64,000 bases of DNA, taken from positions 156,660,409-156,724,408 of the forward strand of contig BSWB01000002.1 of the NCBI GenBank assembly GCA_033239125.1. Direction: 5' to 3'. This stretch comes from Fagopyrum homotropicum. Taxonomy: Eukaryota > Streptophyta > Magnoliopsida > Caryophyllales > Polygonaceae. Shown in pieces: positions 12,217 through 22,850 of the stretch. Positions within the stretch are counted from its first letter, which is position 1; every line of letters begins with the position of its first letter. A program made the position numbers and the translations under genes. The notes beneath the pieces are model-generated. The model saw nothing but the letters and a program-made list of their open reading frames with translations. It had not been told where the DNA came from and ran no database searches.

Positions 12217-12226
12217 AAGTATGGGG
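12217..12226 (+). other. AAGTATGGGG in integrase of A
   Basis: These ten bases encode Lys-Tyr-Gly-Val in the integrase core and equal the purine-tract sequence next to the 3' LTR. They are identical at the codon level in A's second half, D, E and F. Confidence 0.6.
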
Positions 12227-12861
12227 TGACTCATAAGGTAGCAACACCTTACCATCCCCAAACTAGTGGCCAAGTAGAGATTTCCAACCGGGAGATAAAA
12301 GCCATTCTTGAGAAGACGGTATCTAGGACTAGAAAGGATTGGGTTATGAAGCTCGATGATGCCTTGTGGGCATATAGAACCGCTTTCAAGACACCAATTA
12401 GCACCACTCCTTACAAGTTGGTCTATGGCAAGTCTTGCCACCTCCCGGTAGAAATAGAGCATAGAGCACATTGGGCCATCAAGTGGCTAAATTTTGATCT
12501 CAAGGAAGCCGGAGAGAAGAGGTTACTCGATATGAACGCACTTGAGGAGATCCGGTTGGATGCATACGAGAGTGCCCGGATCTACAAGGAGAGGACCAAG
12601 CGTTGGCATGACAAGAGGATCATCCCCAAGGAGTTGAGTGAAGGAGACCTTGTCCTTCTCTTCAACTCAAGGCTGCGGCTCTTTCCCGGAAAGCTCAAAT
12701 CAAGATGGACCGGGCCATATGTAGTGAAGAAGATCTTTCCCCACGGAGCTATTGAGATAGGAGGGGAGCATTGTGGAAACTTTAAGGTGAATGGGCACCG
12801 GTTGAAGAAGTATATCCCGGGAGCTCCGGTGGATATGATTGCCCCACTTCACCTTGAATAG

Positions 12862-14519
12862 ACGCCCCCGAGTTTGGTCAAGCTAATGACCTTAAAGAAG
12901 CGCTTGGTGGGAGGCAACCCATTGGTAACAATTTCCCTTTTCTCGTTTCATTTTTGTTTTAGATTTTTCTGTTTTTGTGTGTGTTTTGTGTGCTTTGTGT
13001 GTGTGTTAGAGTCTTGGTAGCATTGGAAGCCTTGCTTGGCAAGCGAATGATGATGATGAACCCCTAATCAATTATGGGTGGAGCGGACGCGGAACTTGGA
13101 CGGCTAGCGGTGCCTAGCGCGGGTCCCGACGCCTTGATGAACACTTAGAGCTCTCTACCATGGTTGATAGGATCATCCAACATCAATTCCACTTGAGAAT
13201 CCCAAAAACCATAGCAAACCATTTTTACATTGTGAGAACCTTCTTTCACTCTTCTTTACTTCATTTACACATTGGGGACAATGTGTTTCTAAGTATGGGG
13301 TGGGGTTTGCATGATCCTTTGCATGATGAGCATCTAGGGTAGTTTAATATTTGCACATGACTTGCATTGTACATATTCATTTCGAAATTCCAAAAAAAAA
13401 ATTTGTGCTTTCTAGGCTTGGATATGACCCTAATGATGAATATTGTCTTGTGGATTGGCTATGGATGGCCTTATGTGTTAAATTGATAAATGCATATGTG
13501 GACTTGAAGTACTTCTCTTGAATCCCATGAATGATTTGTGATCATGATGTTTGCCTAGAATGGATTGAGTATTGAAGGTCGAAATTACATGATAGTTCTT
13601 GCACACCATCTAGGAATGAATGAGGCAATTCATCTCTCTCTAATTCTCATCTTGATCATGTTGTTTGAGCACCTCAATTGATATAAATTTGACCTCTTTT
13701 GACCCATCCGGGAATAGGAGCATGTTAGTGTGATGATGTGTGTGAAAAGCAAGTGTGGGGTAAAGATGTTGATAAAAGAATGTCATGAATAAAATGCTAT
13801 ATTTGTTGTGAAAGTGTAGACAAAAACATAGGTTTGGGGACGTTGGCTTAAATGACAAGTAACTCGGTACACTTCACATGATCGGGTGTTGGTGCCTTGC
13901 CAAAGTCAAATAGACCAATAGTCCTAACGAGCTTTGGTATGTGTGCCCGGTGTGGATGCACCTCGAAAAATAGAAAAAGCCCGAGGATGGCTAATCACCA
14001 AGGTTTCGGCTTTTGTACACCAATGCCATTGTCTCAAAAATAAGTCAAAGAAAAAGAAAAGAAAGAAAAGATAGAGAAAATATACACTTGAGGGAAGTTG
14101 ATCGAGGACAAGATTGTGGAGTTAGTTCCATTCCCGGATTAGCATCACATAGCCTAGAAAAATCCCCACCTAATCACAACGCTTCTTGGCCTTTTATTTC
14201 ACAAGACCTTATGACCTATTTGCATGTTTGTAAGACTTAGTAAGCTAGATTGGATATGCTCTTGATCATCTTGACTTCATCATCTTTACATTTCATGCAT
14301 GCTTTTGAGTTAAGTACAATTGTCTTTCCATGCCTTCATTTATTTGATACATGATTGCTCATCCTTTGCCATGAAACATGACTTTGAAGGTGATCCAATA
14401 GTAGAAGCACAAACCCAAAAAGATTTTGCCATTTTTCTGCATACATAAATCATGTTATCTCGTAGTCTATAGTTGAGAATTTGTTCGGGGACGAGCAAAC
14501 CTTAAGTATGGGGTATTTT
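12862..14519 (+). other. Noncoding 3' tail of A, internal region 1
   Basis: No env-like ORF. From left: the pol-stop hairpin (12898-12921: AAGCGCTT, then TGGG-AGGCAA-CCCA); the tail-start hairpin CACATTG-GGGA-CAATGTG (13268-13285) followed by AAGTATGGGGTGGGG (13291 onward); an A-run near 13390; a block of about 200 bp (13830-14035) shared with every other element here; the hairpin TTTGTTC-GGGGAC-GAGCAAA (14480-14499); and AAGTATGGGG (14504-14513) directly before LTR2. Small ORFs in this stretch do not recur and are taken as chance. Confidence 0.75.
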
Positions 14520-16341
14520 TGATAACACGATTTATGGCTTAGGTTTAAGTAATCATTTAGATAGATTTGTCACTCATTCATGCATGGTTTAGCACTAGTT
14601 CACAACGTTTGCACTCAATTCACGTATTTTGTCGAGATAGACGTCTACACGGACTTGTGCATTGCTTTGTAGGTATTTTGGGAGATTTAGGAGCTAAATC
14701 GATACGTTTGAGGATCGTTCATCAAGATAACACACCCTCGGACTCATTAGGATGCAAGCTTGAGGCTAATGAGGACTCATGGAACCTTGCCAATACAAGC
14801 CATGCACCAAATCATGGCTTAACGAGCCTATGAGGACTTATGGAGCAAACCACGGTCTGGGACAAGACCACGGCCGTGATTCTACCCGTGGATTTTGCCA
14901 GGTTTTCGTGACAGCTGTGCCACGATCTCTTGGCCAGCTCTTGCAAGGTTGTAGTATAAAAGTGGTCCTGCATTGGCTGAGAGAATCATCTTGGAGCAGC
15001 TCTCCATTATCCACTATCATCCAATCAAAAATACTCTCTCAACAAGAAGATTCTCAAGGAGGAAAATACCATTGGAGGCTTGAAGAGCTCCATTGGAGAG
15101 GAAGAAGAAGAGCACACTATTGATAGGCCTTGATAGCTTTTGTAGTGAAGAATTTCCGGAATCGATTTCTAGAGTTGTATGAACCATTTAAACCTTCTCT
15201 TGGAAGGGTTGTGAGTGATTCTAATACTATTTTCAGCTTGGTTTTGTTTGTTTCACTTGCTCATCTCTTTCTTTTCATTACCTTGCAAATGGAAGTTATG
15301 ATTTTATGCTTGATGACTTTGATTGTTATGATGCATGTCGTAGGCTAAATAGATGTGATTCTAGGGTAAGGAAAGGATGGTTATGGCTAGGATTGTGATA
15401 GGATGGACTTGAATTTGCCCTTGGATGAGTCACTTACTTGAACGTAGCTTCTGTTGGAGTCCACGGTTTGTTCTTGCCTTTCCACGGCCGTGGAAGGTGT
15501 AGAACAACCCGTGATTCTCCCTGGTTCGATGATCTAGCTTTAGATTGTTAAAATGTTGAAATCCTAAGTGTTTGTTGAGTTAAATCTACCCTAGGGTGAC
15601 CTAGTGTTAGCAACTAAGTGTTAGAAGAGACTTACCCGGTGATTCTACTCTTAGATTTCAAAGATGACAAACCCTAGGTAGTGGTGAGCCTCATAAGCCG
15701 CCATTGGACTAAGTGTGCTAGGATAGTTGTTTAGGACTAACCCTTTCGAGACTTACCCGGTGAGGATAGGTTAGATCCCTAGGCAACAATCCGGTTTGTG
15801 TAGAATTTCATCTCTTAGGTTCTTAGAGACTTACCCGGTAATGAGACCTTAGGAATGGACTAGTAGACCATGAGACCTACCCGGTGATTGATCCCAATCT
15901 AGAAACACTTGCTCCCGACATATCATAGATCATCCAAGGAATGATTAGATAGCTTGAGTCCTATGCCATAACCGGAACTTCCAACCCCTAGAATCCGTTT
16001 TTCTATCTTTGATTCTTATCTCGTGTTTAGCTTGTTTGTTTGTGTTGATTCATTAGCTTAGTTGATTGTTTACCTTACATCATTTGTGATCCTTGATTGA
16101 TCACCTAAAAACCGACCAAAAACATTGAAGTTTTCATTTCTTTATTTCTTCTCTTTTCTTAACCTAGATCTTCACTAATCTTAATCATAAATCGAATCAA
16201 TCTCACCTTAGTCTTTGTGTTCGACCTCGGAATACTATCCCTACTACAAACGTCCCGTACACTGCGGGTTCGCTAGGAGTTAGGAGAAATATCACGAGTA
16301 TAAATTTAAAACCCATTGCGTATCACATCCTGAGCGTAACA
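14520..16341 (+). repeat. LTR2 (middle LTR) of A
   Basis: A complete 1822-bp LTR from TGATAACACG to GCGTAACA. A purine tract precedes it and a PBS follows, so it serves as 3' LTR of the first internal region and 5' LTR of the second. Tag cluster at about 14849-14925; TATAAAAG at 14955-14962; composite hairpin at 15461-15513 with TCCACGGCCGTGGAA at 15481-15495. Four GAGACTTACCCGGT-type repeats lie between 15626 and 15885. It differs from LTR1 and LTR3 far more than they differ from each other. Confidence 0.88.
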
Positions 16342-16347
16342 AGTTTT

Positions 16348-16365
16348 TGGCGCCGTTGCCGGGGA
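16348..16365 (+). other. Primer-binding site (tRNA-Asp), internal region 2 of A
   Basis: Identical to the 18-nt site at 6980-6997 and placed 6 bp after LTR2, so the second half still has the cis signal for starting minus-strand synthesis. Confidence 0.88.
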
Positions 16366-16458
16366 CTAGGTTAAGATTAAGTCATTTGCTTTTGATTGTT
16401 TTTAGTGTTTATCTTTCTTGTTACTTTTGATCTTGTGTGTTTTTGTCTTTGCCTTTTC

Positions 16459-17601
16459 ATGTTTGCCATGGACGGATTGTACCTCCAAGACGACCTTGAC
16501 AACATGGAGTATGAGGAGTGGATGGAAGGCCAAGATCTAGGACCTCTCCATGATGAGTTTGAGTATTGGGAGGAGTTTAATGCATATCATGAGTCCCATG
16601 ATCAAGCTCACATGACTACATTACCTCATGAGGAACCTCACCATCAACTTCATGAAGATCGATTGGAATCAATGCTAGAGGGAATGTTGAGGAAGATGGA
16701 TGATCTAGAAAGCAACCTTGCTTCCATTTCTAGTTCCCACATGGAGCTTGAAGCGGAAGTATGTCATCAAGAGGAAGTTCAGTATGAGGAGATCCAAGAA
16801 TTGCCCGATTCAACCATAACCAATAGAAACCTTGAGGAAGAGTTGAATGAAGCTCGGGAGCAATTGTGGCTAAGGGATTTGGCCCTGAAGGAAGAAAGGA
16901 GATTGAATACCGAGAGAGAAGAACAAATGAGGAGGGAGATTGAGGAGATTAGGAATGCTCTTATGCTAGGAGATCCTACCATTCTTCAAGGTTCACCTCC
17001 ATCTCCTTCACCTTTAGAGGAGTGCAATGAAGTATTCTCATCCCCGGACATCCTTGCCATCAACCCCGGAACCATACTTGAAGAGCTCACTTCGAACGAA
17101 TGCAACAGAGAGAACCACGGCCGTGGAGGACAAATCACGCCCGTGGAAGCCTCTGTCCTAGACGATCCTAAGCTAATTTCAGCTCCCTCCGACCCTTTCT
17201 TGCTTGCTCGGAGTACACACGAAGATTGGAGCCCCTTTCCTAAGGATTCTCCATTATTGAATGATGGAGGCAAGCATGATGGATCCATGATGGTTATGAA
17301 ATACTTCAATGAAGGATTCTTTCCAAGAATCGGCTTTTCTCGGATCATAGAGGATGAGGATGACAAGCGCTTCACCGGTATGACCGTGGAGTACAAATTG
17401 CCTAAGTATGGGGTGACACCTATGGTTGCAACTCTATACTATCATCAAGGAAGCGGTGATGAAGGAGTCTACTACTCACCGGTGAAGAGAGAACTTAAAG
17501 CTTATTTGGGCATCAAGAGGCCCTTGCTTGTCATCATGGATTCCGGAAAGAGATGGTTGCTTGGACTCCTCAAGCAAACCATGGTGTTCAAGGTGGATTG
17601 A
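16459..17601 (+). CDS. Shuffled Gag/integrase-derived ORF of A's second half
   Basis: One uninterrupted frame of about 380 codons. ATG at 16459 is the first; ATG at 16468 has the better context (GCCATGG). An acidic N-terminus is followed by a helical segment resembling the C-terminal coil of Gag (about 16660-16770). Next comes a segment matching Gag's N-terminal Glu/Arg coiled coil (about 16830-16970), that is, in swapped order. Then a Pro-rich stretch, a spacer with a translated CCACGGCCGTGG (17117-17128), and an altered integrase-core piece (about 17290-17520) containing KYGVT. The Gag capsid domain, protease, RT and RNase H are absent. It cannot move alone and would need proteins in trans. 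The open frame suggests recent origin or constraint; its role is unknown. Confidence 0.7.
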   Translation: MFAMDGLYLQDDLDNMEYEEWMEGQDLGPLHDEFEYWEEFNAYHESHDQAHMTTLPHEEPHHQLHEDRLESMLEGMLRKMDDLESNLASISSSHMELEAEVCHQEEVQYEEIQELPDSTITNRNLEEELNEAREQLWLRDLALKEERRLNTEREEQMRREIEEIRNALMLGDPTILQGSPPSPSPLEECNEVFSSPDILAINPGTILEELTSNECNRENHGRGGQITPVEASVLDDPKLISAPSDPFLLARSTHEDWSPFPKDSPLLNDGGKHDGSMMVMKYFNEGFFPRIGFSRIIEDEDDKRFTGMTVEYKLPKYGVTPMVATLYYHQGSGDEGVYYSPVKRELKAYLGIKRPLLVIMDSGKRWLLGLLKQTMVFKVD

Positions 17602-19314
17602 CATATCCACGGAGTTTGGTCAAGCTAATGACCTAAAAGAAGCGCTTAATGGGAGGCAACCCATTGGTACAACTCTTTCCCTTTTCTCTTTTGCTTTTAT
17701 TTTTGTTTTTGTGTGTTTTTGTGCTTTGTGTTTGTGTGGTAGATTTTAGGTAATGAGGAAGCCTTGCAAGGCGAGTTGATGACGATGATCCCGTTTTCAA
17801 CCATAGGTGGAGCGGACGTGAGGCTTGGACGGCTCGAGGTGTCTTTGTTGGATGGAAGAGCTCCCATCTCGCATACACCTTGGCGTGGGTCTCGACGCCG
17901 GAATGACCATAAAGAGCTCTCTACCATGCTTGATCGATCATCCATCACCACCACTCCACACGAGTTCATCCCAAATACCGAAGCAAACCATTTTTACATT
18001 GTGAGAACCTTCTTTCACTCTTTTTACTTGAATACCACATTGGGGACAATGTGTTTCTAAGTATGGGGTGGGGTTTGCATGATCTTTTGTATGACTAGCA
18101 TCTAGAGTAGTTTCTTTTTAGTCACATGTTTTATTATATCTTGCATTGTACATACATATTTCGAAAATTCCAAAAAAAAAAATCAGAAAATTTAAAAAAT
18201 TTTGTGTTTTCTAGGCTTGGATATGACCCTAATGATGAATCTTGTCTTATGGATTGGCTATGGATGGCCTTGTGTGTTTAATTGATGATGCATATGTGGA
18301 CTTGAAGTACTTATCTTGAATTCCATGAATGACTTGTGATTATGATGCTTGCCTTGATTTAATTGAGGATTGAAAATCAAAATTGCATGCTAGTTCTTGC
18401 ACATCAATTAGGAGTGACTAAGGCAATTCATCTTTCTCTACTTCTCATCTTGATCATGTTGCTTGAGCACCTCAATTGATATAAATTTGACCTCTTTTGA
18501 CCCATCCGGGAATAGGAGCATGTTAGTGTGTTGATGTGTGTGAAAAGCAAGTGTGGGGTGAAGTTGTTGATGAAAGGAATGTCATGAATGAAGTGCTGAA
18601 ATTGTTGTGAAAATGTAGCCAAAATATAGGTTTGGGGACATCGGTTTAAATGACAAGTAACTCGGCACACTTCACATGATCGGGTGTTGGTGCCTTGCCA
18701 AAGTCAAATAAACCGATAGTCCTAACGAGCTTTGGTATGTGTGCCCGGTGTGGATGCACCTCGAAAAATAGAAAAAGCCCGAGGATGGCTAATCACCAAG
18801 GTTTCGGCTTTTGTACACCAATGCCATTGTCTCAAAAATAAAAGAAGAGAAAGAAAAGAAAATGAAGAAAAATATACACTTGAGGGAAGTTGATAAGAAA
18901 TGTGAAGTTGTGGTTGTTTAGTTCCTTTCCCGGATTAGCATCACATAGCCTAGAAAATTCCCACCTAATCACAACGTTTCTTGGCCTTCTATTTTACGAG
19001 TCCTTTTGACCTACTTGCATGTGTGTAAGACTAAGTGATTTAGATTGGATATACTCATGATCATCTTGACTTCTTCATCTTTACATTTCATTGCATCCTA
19101 TCAAGTTAAGTGTAATTGTCTTTCCATGCTTTCATTTAATTGATACATAATTGCTTGTCCATTGCCATGAAACATGACTATGAAGGTGATCCAATATTAG
19201 AAGCACAACTCCAAAAAGATTTTGCCATTTTTCTGCATACATAAATCATGTCATCTCTTAGTCTATAGTTCAGAATTTGCTCGGGGATGAGCAAACCTTA
19301 AGTATGGGGTATTT
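17602..19314 (+). other. Noncoding 3' tail of A, internal region 2
   Basis: Collinear with the tail at 12862-14519 and similar throughout. Pol-stop hairpin at 17640-17663 with arms AATGGG/CCCATT; tail-start hairpin 18036-18053 then AAGTATGGGG (18059-18068); A-run near 18172; shared block at about 18630-18835; hairpin TTTGCTC-GGGGAT-GAGCAAA (19276-19295); AAGTATGGGG (19300-19309) directly before LTR3. This half keeps every noncoding signal while losing nearly all coding sequence. Confidence 0.75.
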
Positions 19315-21066
19315 TGATAACACGATTTATGACTTAGATTTAGACACTCATTTAGATAGATTTTCCGCTCATTCATGCATGGTTTAGCATTAGTTCACGG
19401 CGTTTGCACTCAAATCACGTATTTTGTCGAGATAGACGTCTACTCGGACTTTTGCTTGCTTTGTAGGTATTTTGGGAGATTTAAGAGCCTAATCGATACA
19501 TCCGAGGATCATTCCTCGAGATGACACACTTCCGGACTCATTGGAATGCAAGCTAAGGGCTAAGGAGGACTCATGGAACCTTGCCAACACAAGTCATGCA
19601 CCAAATCATGGCTTAACGAGCCTAGAAGAAGCCTCTGGAACAAACCACAGTCAGGACCCTTTCCACGGCCGTGGACTATGACCGTGGTTCCTGCCAGGAC
19701 CACGTTGACAGCTGGCCACAATCTCTTCCATTGCTCCTGCATCTTAGTGGGTATTTAAAGGATTTTGCAGGCTGTAATTGGGGATCCTTCTCCTCTCTTT
19801 TGACCTATCTTCTTCCCCAAAACACTTCTCCATTGTTGCCTCTCTTCCAAGCACCCATTGTGGGTGTTCTTGGAAGAGATTAGTGTAGATTCTTGTTTTA
19901 GAGTGAGATTAGAGTGGATTTGAGTGAAGCTTCCATTGTTGTCAAGTTGGATTAGCTCTTGGAACCTTGTAAGATTTGGTAACCTCTATTCTATGCTTTT
20001 AATGTCTTTTCTTTGGATTTGTCTTCATCAATTAACCATGACTTGCAAGCATGCCTTATTTGTGAAGTTTGATCTTGAAATGTATGTTGTTGGCTAGATA
20101 GATGCGATTCTAGGGTAAGGAAAGAAGGGTTATGGCTAGGACTATGATAGGATGAACTTAGATTTTTACCCTTGGATGACTTGTGTTCTTGAACGAGGCC
20201 TCTGTTGAAGTCCACGGCTTGTTCTTGCCATTCCACGGCCGTGGAAGTGGTAGAACAGCCCGTGGTTTACATGGTTCAATGGATCTAAGTTCTAGATTGT
20301 TATAATGTTGAAATCCTAGTGTTTGTTGAGCTAATTCTATCCTAGGGTGACCTAGTGTTAGCAACTAAGTGTTTAGAAGAGACTTACCCGGTGATTCTTA
20401 CTCTTAGATTCAAAAGATGACAAACCCTAGGTAGTGGTGAGCCTCACAAGCCGTCATTGGATTAAGTGTGCTAGGATAGTTGTTTAGGACTTCCCTTTCC
20501 GAGACTTACCCGGTAAGGATAGGTTAGACCCCTAGGTAACAATCCGGTTTGTGTAGAATCCCTATCCTTAGGTTCTTAGAGACTTACCCGGTGATGAGAC
20601 CTTAGGAATGGACTAGTGGACCATGAGACCTACCCGGTAATTGATCCCGATCTAGAAACGCTTAATCCCAACATATCATAGTTAACCCGAGGAATGAATA
20701 GATAGCTTGAGTCTATGCCATAACCGGACTTCCAATCTCTAGAATCCGCTTGTTACTTCCACTCTACTATCTTTTGTGTTTGTGTTGCTTGATTTTGTTC
20801 ACATACTTGTGATCCTTGATTGATCACCTAAAACCCACCAAAAATATTGTGTTTTCCATTTTCTTTATTCCTCATCTTATCTTAGTCTAGATTTACACTA
20901 TCTTTGATCATAGAATGACTTAGTTTCACCTCAGTCCTTGAGTTCGACCTCGGAATACTTTCCTTTCTACAAAACGACCCGTACACTGCGGGGTTCGCTA
21001 GGAGTTAGGAGAAATATCACGAGTATAAATTTAAAACCCATTGCGTATCATATCCTGAGCGTAACA
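19315..21066 (+). repeat. LTR3 (3' LTR) of A
   Basis: A full-length 1752-bp LTR from TGATAACACG to GCGTAACA, followed by the target duplication GTCGT. Tag cluster at about 19645-19720, TATTTAAAG at 19752-19760, composite hairpin 20212-20266, four GAGACTTACCCGGT-type repeats between about 20375 and 20640, and the CCCGTACACTGCGGG hairpin near the end. Almost identical to LTR1 wherever LTR1 survives. Confidence 0.9.
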
Positions 21067-21071
21067 GTCGT

Positions 21072-21429
21072 CACATAGTCTAATAAACCGGATCCTACCC
21101 TCCGGGTTATATATTGGTTTCAGATAATCCGCTTCTCAATATCCGGTTATTTATTATTAAAAAAAGGCATCAAATAACCCGGTCTGTATCCGGTTATGTG
21201 ACATTATCAAATACCCCGGAGTTCAAGGTTTCCGGGTTATTTGATATAATATATCCCGGTTGACAACGTTTGTACTAAAATCAAAGGAGACAAAATAATC
21301 CGGATTTGTTTTAACAAACGCCCGGGTATAAAGTTGATCGACCAAATATCGCCCTAACATTTAACCCGGTGGGCGTCCGGAGTATATTCTTTCAAACACC
21401 CGGCTTATAATCCCCTTTTTGTAGTAGTG
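21072..21429. mobile_element. Right end of CACTA-like transposon with subterminal repeats
   Basis: It ends in TAGTG at 21429 (CACTAC read inward on the minus strand), followed by CAC, a likely 3-bp target duplication. Over ten copies of CCGG-centred words (CCGGGTTAT, AACCCGG, CCGGTTAT) in both orientations crowd the last 330 bp, as expected for CACTA subterminal regions. It sits inside the class-2 LTR: at 21430 the sequence resumes where the intact copy has CTTCCACTGTGCC (about 3825). The opposite terminus is missing. Confidence 0.6.
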
Positions 21430-21964
21430 CACTATGCCACCCTCCAATTTCGTTCCTAGGGTTCCAATGTATCATTTCTCACCAATGGGTTGCTTGGCAT
21501 ATCACTTCTCAGGCCCACAAGTGATGGGCTTTTGATCGTAAAATTTTTTAGACGATTAATAAAGAAAATCGTTCGATTCAAAGGCAAATGAAACCGTCCG
21601 ATTTTTGCACAGGAAAATCATCCGATTTTCATATAATACAAGTCGATTTTCTTCAATAGTAAGTGCTCTCTTCTTGAATTGTTTCCTTTCTTCCTTGCAT
21701 TGCCCTTCTACGCACTTTCTTTGTTCTTTATGATTCCTCAAAGGTTCCCTAAGCTTCCTTATTGACCTTAGATACTCTTTGCTTTACTTTTGCTTCCAAT
21801 TCCATTGAACTTATCTATATTCAACCAAAACTCGTGTAGACCTCTATTCCGAAATATAAATGAAATAAACCTTAAAGGTACACAAATCTCTCCGAATACA
21901 AGGGAAATTGAGGTAAAACATCTAAATTATGCATGATTATAATGGCATATAATTCATGTCATCA
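21430..21964 (-). mobile_element. 5' LTR fragment of the minus-strand Athila element
   Basis: The first ~535 bp of a class-2 LTR, starting TGATGACATG at 21964 on the minus strand and clearly homologous to 3827-4366. The AAAATCG tag cluster is at about 21535-21655. It is truncated at 21430 by the CACTA end. Sequence to the right (21965 onward) is not Athila, so 21964 is the outer edge of the element. Confidence 0.8.
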
Positions 21965-22850
21965 ACCTGTAAGACTAAAGTTGGGACCTTAGCTTGTGGA
22001 GATCTCTTAGAGATCATTGAGACTAGAAGTTATAGACTTCTAGCAACCGTTTAATTTATGATCCATTTGCCTTGTTGAGCAGGCTTTCCGTCCTTCTTTC
22101 CTGCGGGAAACTGAGTTATTCTCCGACCTTGAGTTACCTTCGAGTGAGGTAAGTCCCTTGGACTTACTTAGCTTCATTTCGTATATTTCGTTATAAAGGA
22201 TACCGGACTAGGATTGACCTTTTATAACCCTAATTGGCCCAAGTGTATGATAATCGGGCGGTGAGCACTTGCCTAGTTCTATAGGAGACTAGGAGGTGCT
22301 CTGGCAACCCAGGCCCGCGGGTAACGGATAGTACGTGATCTATTCCTGTTGGTAGACGGAAGTAGAGGCGAATTTTGGGAGGTTCTCGTGTGACAAAAGA
22401 AGTTGAATTAGAAATGCATAACCTAATGAAAGATAATAACCGGTTAAGTGTGAGCATGCTATGTGTTTATATTACCTTATGTGTGTTTGTGCCTTTACAG
22501 TCTTTCTTATACCTAGAATGTTAGATAACGGTTTATACCGATGTTGTAGATGTTCCGTAGGTTAGGGATGATGCTGGGTGATCCGGAAGGTGTGGTCAGC
22601 CGGGGTTCCCGTACATTATAGGACGGGATCTTGTTTATATTTCCATTGTTGTTTTCCGTTTGTTTTGAACTCGGTTGCGAGTCTTTTACGCTTCCCTTTA
22701 TTTAAACCTTTGGTTTTATTATAACTTTTGGTTTTAATTTATTTGTCCCTTGTTGTAAGATTCGTTGTGTCATTGTTACTCTGAGGGTCGGGACCCATTG
22801 TGAGGTCCTAGCCCGTAACGCTTCCAGTTCCCAAAACTTGGGGTGTTACA
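21965..22850 (-). mobile_element. Chromovirus-like LTR fragment
   Basis: On the minus strand it begins TGTAACACCCCAAG at 22850, the usual start of Tekay/Del-type chromovirus LTRs. It interrupts the copia RT frame exactly at 22850/22851. No coding sequence is visible in the 886 bp. The left end is cut by the Athila insertion at 21964, so the LTR end and the second duplication copy cannot be seen. The family assignment rests only on the terminal sequence and length. Confidence 0.5.

Larger units (their letters stand above)
8757..12861 (+). pseudogene. pol: Pol of element A (protease, RT, RNase H, integrase), broken
   Basis: Domains in order: protease (active-site DLGAS near 9150-9165), spacer with palindromes (9712-9830), reverse transcriptase (catalytic FMDDFSVYG near 10690), RNase H (CDASDVAVGA near 11130), integrase with HHCC zinc finger (about 11775-11930) and core, with a C-terminal segment ending at 12861. 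Breaks: in-frame TAA at 10398-10400 in RT (a Tyr position in F); a 1-nt loss near 10793; TAG at 11255-11257 in RNase H; a 1-nt loss near 11982, just before the first catalytic Asp of integrase. Past that point the frame is open to the normal end. The element cannot make its own Pol. Confidence 0.9.
6159..21066 (+). mobile_element. Element A: three-LTR composite Athila element, TSD GTCGT
   Basis: The outer boundaries are TGATAACACG at 6159 and GAGCGTAACA ending at 21066, with target duplication GTCGT at 6154-6158 and 21067-21071. The order is LTR1 (6159-6973), full-size gag-pol internal region (6974-14519), LTR2 (14520-16341), short internal region with one shuffled ORF (16342-19314), LTR3 (19315-21066). 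LTR1 and LTR3 are nearly identical apart from a large deletion in LTR1 (about nine substitutions in 815 bp). LTR2 is clearly more diverged, with dozens of differences in its first 400 bp. The outer LTRs therefore behave as the sister pair. There is no env-like ORF. Confidence 0.9.

Noticed and set aside
21965..22850. Host gene upstream region
   Set aside because: The exact break of the copia RT frame at 22850/22851 and the TGTAACACCCC start favour an LTR; no coding exons were found.
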